Source of the DNA: Ustulina deusta
Lineage: Eukaryota > Ascomycota > Sordariomycetes > Xylariales > Xylariaceae
Length of the DNA: 64,000 bases
NCBI GenBank assembly: GCA_023159155.1
Contig: JAJNNX010000007.1
Location: forward strand, 620,001 to 684,000
Reading direction: 5' to 3'
Shown: positions 39,001-50,335 of the stretch, piece after piece
Layout of the letters: the number at the start of each line of letters is the position of its first letter
Position numbering within the stretch: position 1 is the first letter of the stretch
Translations under genes and position numbers: made by a program
Notes under the pieces: generated by a model
The model's database searches: none
The model's input: the letters and a program-made list of their open reading frames with translations, nothing else
What the model was told of the DNA's origin: nothing

Positions 39001-39633
39001 TATGGCACCCTGCCGACCTGCTCGACAAGGTGCACCAGGTCTACATCATCCCACCATACCCGCCAACATCGCATGAATCTGACCAGCTGTCCCCATATGC
39101 TTTTATTTTTGCCATCAAAACATCGTAATACTTTGTAATCCAAGCCTGCCACGCTCACACACGCCTTCCCTTCCAGCCGTCCCGTTTAATCTATGTCTTT
39201 TCTTCGCCGTCGCAGCACCGTCAGAATCATACCCATCCCGTGTAGTTGACATTGGCCGACCGCAATACATAACATACCCCTGGACTAGCGAAACAAGCTT
39301 CATTTAGGTCGAACCGCTCAAAAGCCCGCCCACCGCTCTCCGCGGCCGCCCAAACCATCTCCCTCTCAACAAAAAGAGAACGCACAGCCCAAAGCAAACG
39401 CGTGCCTGCGAAACGTAGTTGTTGCAAAGCGGCAATCGCTGGAGGCCGACGAGCAGCTGCTGCTCTGATCTGCGGGCAACAGTGACGGACCTAGACCAGC
39501 CCCCAGCACATCCACTTACACTGCTCGCTGCACTCGGCCACTCGACGGCTCTGCGACGGACGACAGCCACAGCGACACAGCAGCGACAGCCAACCCACCC
39601 TTTCTCTCAGCCCGGCTCGAACACGTTGCGGCC
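36028..39633. other. Intergenic region: lys12 promoter, AT-rich relic, leader of the next gene
   Basis: After the lys12 promoter, about 36,300-37,550 is AT-rich and stop-rich, with an LTR-like relic listed separately. About 36,528-36,590 loosely resembles the 5' half of a tRNA (GGTCTAGGGGTAA) but lacks a proper B box. About 38,340-39,630 is C/T-rich and is the likely promoter and long leader of the gene at 39634. The 38,400-38,460 stretch has GCATGCATGC words. No other gene is seen. Confidence 0.45.
36890..37200 (+). mobile_element. Degenerate LTR-retrotransposon remnant (tentative)
   Basis: A TATATAAAGGGCTGACC promoter-like string (about 37,014) is followed by an A/G-rich polypurine-like tract AAAAAGGGAGTA (37125-37136) and then TGTTACGGC (37138), a start word seen in many fungal Ty3/gypsy LTRs. 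A CCACC...GGTGG hairpin lies near 36,930. No matching LTR end, target-site duplication or gag-pol frame could be found, so only a fragment remains, if it is one. Confidence 0.3.
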
Positions 39634-42101
39634 ATGTCGGGCGTCAGGAACCTCCGCGCCATGTTCGAGCAGAAGGGCGATGCGTTGCCAGACCGAGGGC
39701 GATCGCCTGGCCCCGGCGGTTTCGGTGAGGCTCTTTCTTCTTCCCAACGCGCTTTAGCTTTCAGCTAGCCCCTTTCCCTCTCAACACTGACCACCCTGTC
39801 CGACCGTGTCCGACCATATCTACTGTGCCGTGCCTACTCTTGCCCTCTGTGCCACAGACCACATCATTCCTGTCAACTACGTGGCCATTCCGTTTGCCAT
39901 CTGTCTCCTCCTCCAAGTTCTCTGTTTTTGATTCTCCACTGCAGCTTGGGTTAAGCATCTTCGACAACACTCGTTGTATAAAGACATACGCCACGACAGG
40001 GCCTCCATCAGGAGCACCACTTAACGCTATCTTTTCTAGGCCCAACATAGCTAACAGCAATTCTGCGTCACTAGGAACCCCTTCCCCTTCTGCATCTCCC
40101 CGTCCTCTATCCAAAGTTCGAACCTCGTTTGTCGCGGTCGAGAAAGACGGCAGAATAGGCCTGAGAAGAGAACCTAGTGAAGATTCCGTGTCTGTGTCCA
40201 GTCGTCGAAAGCTTAGCAACGCGAGCGACGCGACTACGCCCCTGCCCATTTTCGAGAGGTCAGACCCCTTTTCTGACAAGATGACGAGCACCGTTGCCTC
40301 CTTCAAGACGAATCTGTCCCATGAGCCCATACCCGAGTCGCCAAGGCAGGACACCCCAGCCAAATTTTCTCCCAAAAAGGAACCCAAAACTTCGCCGAAT
40401 GCAAACCCAGACAAGGTCATAGACGAGGAGGAGTCTCAAACTAAAATGCTCTCTGGCAATCCTACTGAATTGTCTGCAGCCCGGTTAGGTGGTACCGTCT
40501 TCAATGGAGGGATTAGTGATGCCCTAAATAGTACTCCTTCCACCACGGTTAAAGAGAAGGCCCCCGTTACCACGAAGCCGGCTTCCAAGACAGTAGCACC
40601 TGTCTCGACAGCCAAAACTACTACCAGAGCTTCAAAGTCGCCCTTGACAACTAAGGCTACCAATGGAAAGGAACCTACCAAGACTGCAAGCTCTTCTGCA
40701 AACTCCAAGAAGGCCACTGTCACAAAGACGGCAGCATCTAAGCCAGCTCCGATCAGCCTGACCCCGGCTAGCACAGGCTTTGTGAAGCCAAAGCCTAAAT
40801 CCCCTACTCGGCCTGTCAAACTACCATCCTCCCTCACCACACATACCGCTTCGTCGGCGCAGAAGCTGGGGAGCGGGAATACAGTGCCCGCGCCTAGACA
40901 ATCACTATCAAGGGCATCTGGTAACGTTCAGCACTTATCCGTCAACCCGACCACGCACAGGTCGCCCAGTCGAAATAGCGTCTCGACCGTAGGTACCACG
41001 ACAACCAAGACTCTTAAGCATAAACCTTCCAACGTGGGCCGTTCTCGCCCAAGTCTCGGCCCTCCACCCAAACAGGAAACCAAAGATCAACCTGCTACGA
41101 AGAGAGAGAGTCAAGTTGACGAGAACTTCCTTGCGCGCATGATGAGGCCAACACAGAGCAGTGCTAAAAAGACGTTGGAAAAATCACCTGTCACCCCACC
41201 GCGAAGACAGAGTGCCCCGGTCAAAAAGCTAGACACGAGAGATGTTGAGAAAAATGCAAACAAGGTTGCCGCTAAGATTCATGCGTCGTCAACCCATGCA
41301 AAGCCGACAAGGGGTAATGTCAAGCCAGCAGCGGCCAAGGAGCAGCCCACGGCAAAGAAAATCGCGCCTGCTGTCGCTCAGGCCGAGACTGCTGAAGCAG
41401 CGATCGAGGGTACAAAACCATCGACTGATACCGCTGGATCCCCTCTTGTCGAGGATAAAAGGCTGGAGACTGAAGCAGCTATCGAGGATTCAAAACTGTT
41501 GATTAATACCGCTGAATCCCCTCTTGTTGAAGATGAAAAGGTAGAGACTGAACCAACTGCCAAAGAAGTTGCCGCTATTGTCACGCAAGAGGAAAAAGCT
41601 GAGGGCATTGTCGAGGCTGCGAAGACTTCTACCGACACTGTTGTTACTGCCAACGTCCCGTCATTCGAGGGATCCGAGGTCACTGAGGTTGGAACCGTAC
41701 CTGAGCCCAGTGCCGAGGTAGCCATAGCGGAACCTATCACGCCTCTTCCCGTTGTCAGCGAGGATTTAAACGAGGTTGAGGACAGCCAGGGTACGGTTCA
41801 GGAAGCCCAAGAATCCAGCCATCAAGTCCAGTCCACAGACTCTACAGTTGAAGTCTCTCAGCCAGAAGACGTTCTTCAAACCAACGAGTCTGTTGCCGTC
41901 TCAACAGAAGAGCCCAACGTTGATGTTCAAGAGACAGTCGACGAGTCGTTGGAGTCGGAAGAAACAATCGCTGATGCCGAGGAGACAGCTGGTGAAGAGG
42001 TAAAGACAGAGGGCTCAACAACTGTCAATACCCCCCTAGACGGCACAACCGACGGTATCGAAGAAGCAACTACCAAAGATACGGTGGCCACAGCTCCCTA
42101 G
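39634..42101 (+). CDS. Conserved-looking, intrinsically disordered Ser/Thr/Pro/Lys-rich protein
   Basis: Exon 1 is 39634-39724 (MSGVRNLRAMFEQKG..., ending in FG). Exon 2 begins at 40075 (705 residues) or at 40051 (713 residues), both in frame, and runs to 42101. The branch word GCTAAC 20-25 nt before the 40075 site favours it. The N-terminal block and the following KVRTSFVAVEKDGRIGL segment look constrained and may bind a partner. The rest is low-complexity: a basic Lys/Thr/Ala/Pro-rich half (about residues 100-430), then an acidic Glu/Thr/Val-rich half, including two 26-residue tandem units (DNA 41397-41552). Many Ser/Thr-Pro sites suggest phosphorylation. I see no enzyme fold and no membrane span. 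I do not recognise a named family; a scaffold or cytoskeletal role is only a guess. Confidence 0.8.
41397..41552 (+). repeat. Two 78-bp tandem coding repeats
   Basis: Units 41397-41474 and 41475-41552 encode 26 residues each, beginning AAIE and ending ETE, with a shared SPLVED core. They have diverged (about half of the residues match) but keep exact period and frame. Confidence 0.75.
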
Positions 42102-43280
42102 GCACGGGGCACCCCGTTTCGCCAGCAATTTCGAAAGAAAGGTTACCATCGGAAAATACGATTTAGTACTTCCTCACAGCATAGCTGTTAGAAAGGTTTT
42201 GTTCCCAGACGAGAGATTTATTGATACCCGCTACTGTCCCGTCATTTTACTTCTTGTGAGGCAGTGAAACTTAGGCCTGCCCCCCCCCTTTCGGACTCTT
42301 TGAATTAGGGTTGTATGGGACCTCCTTTCTTCTTGGGGGAATTGATTGGTCTCCCTTACTACCTTAGGTGTTGATTGTCGTTGTAGGAGTAGCTTGTTTA
42401 AATTCTTGAAAGAAACTTGGGCGTTCGTTGTAAATTAGACCAGTAGGAGGCTAAGCTGGGTGATGGGCAAGAAATAATTGCAGGCCTTGAACCACATGCA
42501 GAGAGGAGGGGGAGTTTGTTGAGGAGTGGGAGAATAGTATGGACACAGACAGGCATTGCATGTAGAACTTAGCGAGAATGGATACCATACCTCCTTACTA
42601 CTTTTTCGGTGGATAGTTGAACGTGACTATATCAACCGAACAATGGACTACTAGGGAGACTGGCTTATTTTATTATGTGAAGGGTGGCCTATAATTTGTG
42701 ATTAGTACGAAGAATTCGGTTGGGTAGCAGGCATAGTGTCTACCTTGCCTCAACGCAGCTCACCCTTAATCGCAACGATAATATTTTAACCAAAATGCCA
42801 TTACGCATATGGAGTAGTGTCTAATTTTATTCTAGCTTGTACAGTGGTTCTGAAACTAGCCCCATGGTAGTATCATACACCAAATCTCGAATTTCCGTGA
42901 CCGCTGCTATACCGAGGATGCTGCCAACGATGAAGGAGAGGTGTCGAAAAAAGATAAATCCACACATGTATGTATATGTACACCTGCCTGCTGCACTGGA
43001 TATGCCGAGAGTGACGAGGAGCCGGCCGATTCCACATCACGCTCACCGCCAATCAGGGTTTTCTTCTCCTTCCCATGCTAGACCATCTTCATTATCCTCG
43101 TCCAGCTCTCTCGTCAGGGTATTTCCGGCCACCTCTCGAAGAGAAAGAAGCCGATCCGTCTCCTCTCCACGTGTTAGCCGAATCGAGCATCCCATCTCGA
43201 CTCCGAATATTCGAATCTCTGTCTTTTTCTTTTCTTTCACCCCGCCACTAAAAATCTTTTCTTCACCCCAGTCTTCTCTC
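42102..43280. other. Convergent 3' region
   Basis: Lies between the 3' ends of the disordered-protein gene and mrps8. The plus-strand frame at 42837-43907 is a shadow across mrps8. A TTCTTTTCTTTC-type pyrimidine run near 43,225 is on the mrps8 3' side. Nothing else is supportable. Confidence 0.5.
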
Positions 43281-43766
43281 TCAAGAAGCGCGAACCAGAA
43301 GCAAGCCGCCGAGCTTCTTCTCGACGGCCTCCCTGATCTCGAGGGTGCCGCGGTCGGTGCGGATGAACATGGACTCGCCGAGGGTCAAGCCCTTCTGGTA
43401 GGCGGCGTCGAAGCCGCGGACGAGGAGCTTGAGGGAGGGCAGCTTGGCGGTGACCTTGCGCTTCGGGGTGGAGATGGGGGTCATGGTGGTGAGGACGGGG
43501 TTGTTGTTGGTGTACTTGAGGCCCAGCCACAGACGCTGGCGGGCGGCGTTGGCGGTCGTCAGGGGCTCGGGCTCGAAGGTGCCGATGGTGGCGAGGTCGG
43601 GCGGGTGCGGGCCGCCGCGCGTCACGAACGAAAGGTAGCCCGCGCGGTGCATCGCCAGCGCCACGCCGAGGTTGTGCTTCGAGTGCGGGACCGAGGTCAG
43701 CCCGAGACGGGCGCGGGACGCGTTCTGCAGATGCGAGGCCATCTGGACTATGGCGAGGACTCCCAT
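43281..43766 (-). CDS. mrps8: Mitochondrial small-subunit ribosomal protein uS8m
   Basis: A single-exon gene of 161 residues. The N-terminal SHLQNASRARLGLTSV matches the family's NA..A...V region, binding the central domain of small-subunit rRNA. It continues with NLGVALAMHRAGYLSFVTRGG, the LWLGLKYTNNNPVLTTM strand, a basic TPKRKVTAKL segment, and the C-terminal GLTLGESMFIRTDRGTLEIREAVEKKLGG. The last part corresponds to the bacterial S8 STSKG/MTDREA region in altered form, as is usual in fungi. The length fits fungal uS8m (about 155-165). The overlapping long minus-strand frame 43237-44136 is a GC-rich shadow. It is divergent from the gene at 44801, sharing about 1 kb. Confidence 0.92.
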   Translation of the reverse strand: MGVLAIVQMASHLQNASRARLGLTSVPHSKHNLGVALAMHRAGYLSFVTRGGPHPPDLATIGTFEPEPLTTANAARQRLWLGLKYTNNNPVLTTMTPISTPKRKVTAKLPSLKLLVRGFDAAYQKGLTLGESMFIRTDRGTLEIREAVEKKLGGLLLVRAS

Positions 43767-44800
43767 TTTCGCGGTGGCAACGGCGGGAATGGGAGGGCTG
43801 GATCCGCTGGGGTTCTGGACGATCGGAGACTGGAGATTCGGGGATGTGGCGAGACGTTCGCAATAGAGAGAGGACAGACGGGTGGTGCCCGATGGGCCAG
43901 ATGCTGATGTCGCTCGCTTTTCGCGGTGTTTTTTTTTTGCTGGAATATCTCGAGATCGGTATGTGGCTGCCCGGGGGGGGACACTGAAGGGCGTGCTCGT
44001 TTTTGTGGCGATATGAGACGCTCCTAATTATTGGGGAAGTTTTGGTAGATCCCGGGTATAGATTGCGTTTGCGACGTTCAATGAAGCTTGTCACGGGCTT
44101 CTTGGCTGGTTCCTTTGGAACTTGGAATCCAATCATGCGATTCGGGGATTGAATTTGGTCGGAAGGGAAGAATTACAGCGCCGATGATTCCTCCCGAGCC
44201 CCGGGTCACCGCTACTGGAGTCCTGCTGGAGGCAGTCGGCCACTACGACAGTGCACGGACCAGCTTGGTGGAATGTATGTCTGAGATTCTGTCTTATGTA
44301 ACCTCCCTTCGGTATACAGTGATCCATCAGCCCCCCCTCAATTGGTCAACCCCGCCAATCTCCCAAGCCAGTCCAACAACCGTTCAACCCCACCATAGCA
44401 GTCGTACAACGTGGGATATTGGACCGTTAAGCGCCGACGATCAGGTTTGATTGCAGCCATGCCGGGTTGAAATGGCGGTTCTATTCAAGGAGCGGCTGTG
44501 TTCATATACCGGCATAATTGTGACATAGAGCTAGTAGTAGCTGTATGTACTAGGTAGCTATCCATAGCTCACAATAATTTTCTCCTTTTCTCTTTCTCTC
44601 TCTACTTCGGCCTCCCTTCGTGTTGAGCTGGTTCTCTACACAATCCTCGCATACCAAACCTAGACTTCCCGGAGCTCTAGCTCTCTGTCGTGATATTTCT
44701 TGATTATAATCGCATTGTCCGGTCCATTTTCCCCGATATACCGTGTGCTTACACCGCCTCTGCCCTGAGCTATCTTGCCACGTTCTAAAGCTAGGCGAAG
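43767..44800. promoter_or_regulatory. Divergent promoter region, mrps8 and the 44801 gene
   Basis: 1,034 bases between two divergent start codons. It contains a poly-T run (about 43,931-43,938), an eight-G run near 43,973 and a C/T-rich stretch (44,581-44,610) close to the right-hand gene. No TATA box stands out, and no protein-like frame is present. Confidence 0.45.
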
Positions 44801-46290
44801 ATGGCGGTCCGCCCTGGTGAGGAGAACGTCGCGACCCTGTAAGTTCTAAAGAGCTTCGCCAATGGCCCAACGCATATAACTTACCAGTGAACTTTCTCCT
44901 GTCACAGGTTTGGGGATATCCATTATTTCTACGGGCCGCCTACTGCCAATCCCCCTCACCATCGCTTCGATCGGGGGTCGTATGTTTACCTGTTCGAGAA
45001 TGCGAGCCAACGCCGGGCGCGCATCGAGATTGCAAACCAACCAGGCACCGATGATCAAGATGCTTTTGGCGGGTGTAAGCGCATCTCATCATGCCTGTGA
45101 ATCAGTGCCACTCGTAGTGCTGTAGTAGTTTTTAACAGGTGTGCCGAACAGTTTTGGACAGAACGCACGTTCGCTACTCGTACAAGCAACAATGTCTCGT
45201 CAGCATCACCGTCGAGGGCGTCGCCGGGCCCCCGATAGACCCGAGCCAGTGGCATCTTCCTACGTATGACCCGCGCAACGAAAACAAATATCACTATCAG
45301 CTACACTCGCTCGACGTCTACTTCTGGACGCAAGCCGACGCCCTCCAATTCGTCGATGGCATCCGGAGGGTATTGCCCGCTTCGCAAATCGAAGTGGCTG
45401 ACGAACCAGCTCCTCCTCCGTCACACGCGCACAGCCACTCCCTGGATGTGAACCCTCTGGTTCAAAGACTAGAGAAAGCCGCCATATCAGACCCGAGAGT
45501 TCAGCAGCACGGCGGCATCCCATCTTTTGCTGCGCCACCGACAACAGCGTCGAGTGGCCGGAATGACTCTCCTCAGAGCTTCGCGCCGATGGCGTACAAT
45601 CCAGCCGCGCCCCCTGAGGCGGAAAGATACCAACATCGGGAGAAAACCCCGCCACCCCCAGAAGACGATGGCCACAATCCCCTAGCCGCGGTGCTAGCCC
45701 GCGACCACGCAGCCCCTTTCTCTCCTGCCTACGGCCAGACGGCGTTCTCTCCTCCGCCGGGCGTCCCGAGTCTCCCAGGGCCTCCATCACAAGCATATCC
45801 CGGTCCGACGAGCCCGGGTCTACCTCCGTCGGCCCTAGGCAGTCCCGGGGTTCCGCCGCCGCAATTCGGCCATCTGCAGCGCTCGGTGACCATGCCCGCC
45901 ACGGGTCTCGCCTCGCCCGGCCTGACGAGCCCATACGGCGCCAACTTCCCCGGTTCGCCGGGCTTTCCTCCCCCGCCTCCAACCCAGCATCATCACCACC
46001 ACCCCACGCCTCCCCCCAGCATCCAGACCCCGGGACTCCCGCCGCCGCCCCCGGGGGGCTACACGCAGTTCAACTATAACACCGCCGCCGCCGCTGCCCA
46101 GGCGCCGGCGAAGGCGGACTACAACATCCACCAGCAGCTGTACAGGCCCACGGAGCAGGAGCACGCGGCGAAATACGCCGAGCACAGACCCAAGGTCGAG
46201 GGCCACAGCAAGTTGGGGCAGAACGCCGAACGGCTCGAGAGGGGCGTCACGGGCATGTTCAAGAAGTTCGAGAAGAAGTTCGGCGTCTAG
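44801..46290 (+). CDS. Conserved fungal Pro-rich protein of unknown function
   Basis: Exons are 44801-44838, 44908-45074 and 45152-46290 (introns of 69 and 77 nt), giving 447 residues in one frame. The first 150 residues form a compact-looking domain: FGDIHYFYGPPTANPPHHRF, VYLFENASQRRARIEIANQPG, LDRTHVRYSYK and VYFWTQADALQFVDGIRRVL. The alternating strands resemble a small beta-barrel or PH-like fold, but this is a guess. A long Pro/Gly/Ser linker with PPPP and a His run follows. The C-terminus is different again: a conserved-looking KADYNIHQQLYRPTEQEHAAKY stretch and a basic amphipathic end GVTGMFKKFEKKFGV that could bind membranes. The acceptor at 45150-45151 is preferred over one at 45137-45138 because only it keeps frame. 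No recognised family. Confidence 0.83.
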
Positions 46291-49200
46291 GCTCGTTGTT
46301 CTGCCACAGACAGTCTCGTTCGTTTTCAGGTTACCACCAGATGATGATGCTAATCTGTAGCAATTTTGCGTTGTGTCAGGGAGGATGCTGCGCTGGTTTT
46401 AAATGGTGAATACCTATACGGACGGAGGTAGGTAGTTCACTTTTTTTTTCTGCGCACTGATTGGGAAGGAAAGGAAAGGATGAATTGGAGATTTCGGTAC
46501 CTACCAGGCGCAAGATTGATTATCTATCTAAACCCACCTTTTGTAAGTATTTGTTTGATATAGGTATATACATATATATATATCGGGAATCCGGCAGCCT
46601 TAGGTTAGCTTGTTGAGGTTAGAAAGGTACATATGGAATACCTATTCTAGGTAACTTGTGTTTTAGATATCCGAACTACGGTAGTATCTGATCGAAGTGC
46701 AAAATCAGTCATTGTCACTGGTTGGGGGAAATAGTTAGCCCATAGGCAAGCAAGCAAGCCCTGGCAGCCTCCTCTTAATGATTGTGGTTTCACCACGTTT
46801 TTCGGCCGAAAATTAATTGTTCTTCCTGTAGGCAGGCAGGCAGGCAGGCAGGGAATCTGGATCACTGTCCCGGTGGCACGAACTCTACGGGTAGCAAAGC
46901 ACGTGTCAGGTATAAAAGAATCACCTGTCGATAAGATCCAGATAGTAGGTAAGTCGTCAAACCGTATGTTAGGTAATTAGGTAAGTAAGTAATTCATGGG
47001 TCAAAGTCCCGTCCTTTATTGACTACAGCCGCCATCGATACTACATACCTACCTAGGTAGATACCTACTACCATGCATGTTCGTAGCTTTCAAGTTTGTT
47101 ATTTATTCTATAATTACTTGCAGGAACCAAGCCCAGGGCGAAAAAAAAGGGTAAATAGACCGCATAGGGCCGAGCCAAGTGAATAAAATGCCCTTAGGCG
47201 CCGATGTTGGTGTGTCGTAGCGCATAAGCATGTCTTAGACAACTGCAGACATGGCGCGCGGCCGACTTGATCTACTTGATCTACTTGCAGTAGGTTGATT
47301 AGATACTGCATGTAGGTAATTACCAGGTAGTTACTTGGGTAGTTAGTTTACAGTAGTTGGTTCAATAGGCACTTAGTCATCCTAATTGGAACTTTGGTAG
47401 CTTGCTTGCACCCTTTCCCAAATTGAATTGACGGCATTGAATTGAGAAACCCCCCCCCCCCCCCTCGATCGATCCCACGTGGTTTGCTATCTTATCCGGG
47501 CAACCCAACAGGATGGATGGGTGAGGTGGATTTCATGGAGTGGCTGTGCAGGGCAGAACTAGGCTGTGAGCAGAGAGAAACCAGAGCCTTTTGTTAGGCC
47601 AAGGAAACACAGCACACTACTAGTTAGTGGCTAGGTAGGTTGATCAATATGTACGTGCGTTGACGAGGTGCAGACAAGGCGCAGTCGGTGCCGGCCAAGC
47701 AGACAACCCGGTCCAAGCCACGACTGGAGTAGTCGCCCAATTCATCAGCTGCAGCGCCGTTCGCTTATGTTCCGCAAAGCAGAACGGTGACGAGCTGCAC
47801 GTATGTTGATGTTGTATCAGGTGCTCTGTTGCGTTGGTGGGATCTCGTCAGGTGCACAGGTCGATTCTGTGCCGTGGGAAAAGACAGGTAATGGGATGAG
47901 GGGGCAGTTTGGCGGGTTCAAATGTCGATATTGATGTTGTACCTAGGAGAAACGGAGAGTGCGTGCCTCTATTTGACATGGAATCCACTATGAGGGGTAA
48001 CATATGTAGGCGCTGTCCCCCGTACCTTTCCACACGTCCACTACCTTAAGCTACCTTGGCTACGGCGTCTCGTACGGCGTGCTCTGCAGTACTATCTAAG
48101 TATATAGGGAGGTACTACTGAAGCGTGGGAGCCTTAGGTACCCCGCTATCAAGGGCGACCCGATTTTATGGGTTCTGCCATGGAAGGGAAATGTCAGGCG
48201 CTAGTGCACATCCAGGCTTTACACTACATATTTTATTATTAGTTCACTGCGGCTGTAACACGAACAATAACAACACTTGAGATTTCGATGAACATCTAAT
48301 GAGATGAAATTGCAGCATACCTGATCTACACATCCTGGGAGCCAAGATTGGTCGGCTGGTTATTGAATGGAAGAAATATGCCTGAGAGTAGCAAGTATTA
48401 TGGATGTGTGAGCTCGCTTTACGTAATGCTCACCTTTCTAGATTGGCATCACAGCATCTACCACTGCAGCGGGACATCGGCTTCCCCAGGACAGTATTCA
48501 GGAATTGCAAGACTCCGTCTAAGGACTGAGATACGGGTATACATACTCCAGTAAGTAGCGTAGGAATAATTCGTAAGAACCATCTAAAGCATGATGGATT
48601 CCACCTCAGTCCTAGATGTGATATCATACAATACCAAGCATCTATATGTATACCTAGGTATTACACACTACCAATGCCTTTCCTGTATCGAGGCAACCAC
48701 TTGACACATGTCGAAAACGGCAAGGATAAACCTAGGAAGGGTTTCTATGAAAGAGCTTCTCGACTGCAGTTTATACTACAACACACCAGGAGTAGGTTAG
48801 GTTGTTTACGCGCGTAGGTATACTAGATAGATAGTAGGCGCACTACCTAGGGGAACTAGATAGTATACGATTATAACCGGTAGCTTAAGCATGCACTGTA
48901 GGGCTGTTGGTTTCACTTATTTCAGTACTAGATCAGGATAACTCTAGTGCACTCTACTAACTAACACACGAGGTTATTAATACGAGCAGACACCACGTGC
49001 CCGGCTCCGTGCAACGCCGTCTTAATTCATTCTCTAACTTGAACCCTAAGTAGGTACTTCCAGGAAACAAGGCAACAACAGCAGCAGTAGAGCAAAGCAG
49101 CAAGCAGGCTGCCTATAAGCGCTGCAGCATACCCAGCCTCCCCATCGGAGCTACCTAAGATCTGACAGGGGATCAGGGCTTGGGGCTTGGTTTTAATTGG

Positions 49201-50335
49201 GTAGCACACTCTTCGTGCTGGCCCTAGTGGACACACATGGCTGCACCTCCAGACCCGAGACTCCTCCCAGCTCCCGAAAGATCCAAAGAGGATCGAGGCT
49301 GGCTGCCTACATTTCTTCAAGATCGCTCTGAACCTCCAATGCATTGGAACTTTACATACCTAGACTAGTACATATTTACATTGGACTGGGTACATACCTG
49401 CCAAGTGCACTGCACTACATACATGCTTGGAGCGTACCTGTATAGATATACACAGGCACACCCCTCCTGGCTGCCATGCCGCTCTCTTCCCTCCCTGACC
49501 TCGTATTCGAAGAACCTTGGTGCTTATTGTGTGTTGATTGATAGTCGGCAGTTTTGGCGAAGACGATTGCAATCAATGATTCCGCTACCTGCTCGACTCA
49601 ACACTGCCTCGGAATTCCCACGACGGTATCAGAGCACTGCGACCGTAACGACGGCGACGGCGACGGCGCTAGGCTCACCCGACGAGACCTCTATCAATTG
49701 ATCTCGGATTGGCCGCGCCGCGTGTCACAGTCCCCTGAGCTGAGCTGAAAGTCGCAACGCAGTTGTTAAGTCGCAGCGGGCTCTTCCTTCTACTCGCTCA
49801 CCATTATCATTATTACCTCCCCTTCCGCCTCCTCTCCCTCTTCCTCCACCACGCCACGTCCACCACCGCTGCTCCGAGTGGTGAATTGGAGAAGAGAACG
49901 ACCAGACAATCCCCACCGCCTACAACAACCAGGCTAAGTATCAATTTAGACCACTGTTGACTATTCTACACTACTCAGTGTGCGCAATCCCGTCTGGCGC
50001 CATCCTTCGGTCGACTTGCCGACAGCTCCGGTCTTTGACATATCCGCCACCTGCGCAGCCTATTAACCACCACAATACGGGTCTACTATTGGCACACTAC
50101 TATTCATTCGGTTGTGCAATCATCTCTTCGCCGTTGTTTGTACGCAGTGCGCCACCTACAACGCCTTGGACCAAGGTCCGATTGGCATGTCAGGCTGCTT
50201 CATCTCATCCGCTGCCAACCTCGTGCAGCTTGCTCTCTGACTACCCAAATCTGCTCCCGGCCACACTTGTGCCCAGTGCAAAAGCGCACCTATTTCTAGT
50301 CACTCGTTCAATCGGTACCAAATATTGCCGCCATC
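46291..50335. other. 4-kb intergenic region
   Basis: No gene can be supported. It holds a GGCAGGCAGGCAGG run (about 46,833-46,850), many TACCTAGGTA/GTAGGTA words (46.4-47.4 kb), a 15-base C run (47450-47464) and C/T-rich DNA at about 49,780-49,870 that is probably leader for the gene at 50336. Short frames such as 49027-49344 (minus) and 49957-50394 (plus) show no domains. Confidence 0.5.
47450..47464 (+). repeat. 15-base poly-C run
   Basis: Fifteen consecutive C bases follow AATTGAGAAA and precede TCGATCGATC. It is a homopolymer prone to slippage and sequencing error. Confidence 0.9.

Noticed and set aside
43237..44136. A 299-codon minus-strand frame and the 356-codon plus-strand frame 42837-43907
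   Set aside because: Both are GC-rich shadows across the real mrps8 gene, with low-complexity Arg/Pro/Gly translations.
45131..45151. Acceptor at 45137-45138 for the third exon of the 44801 gene
   Set aside because: It puts the Pro-rich exon out of frame with exon 2; the acceptor at 45150-45151 joins the conserved segments in frame.
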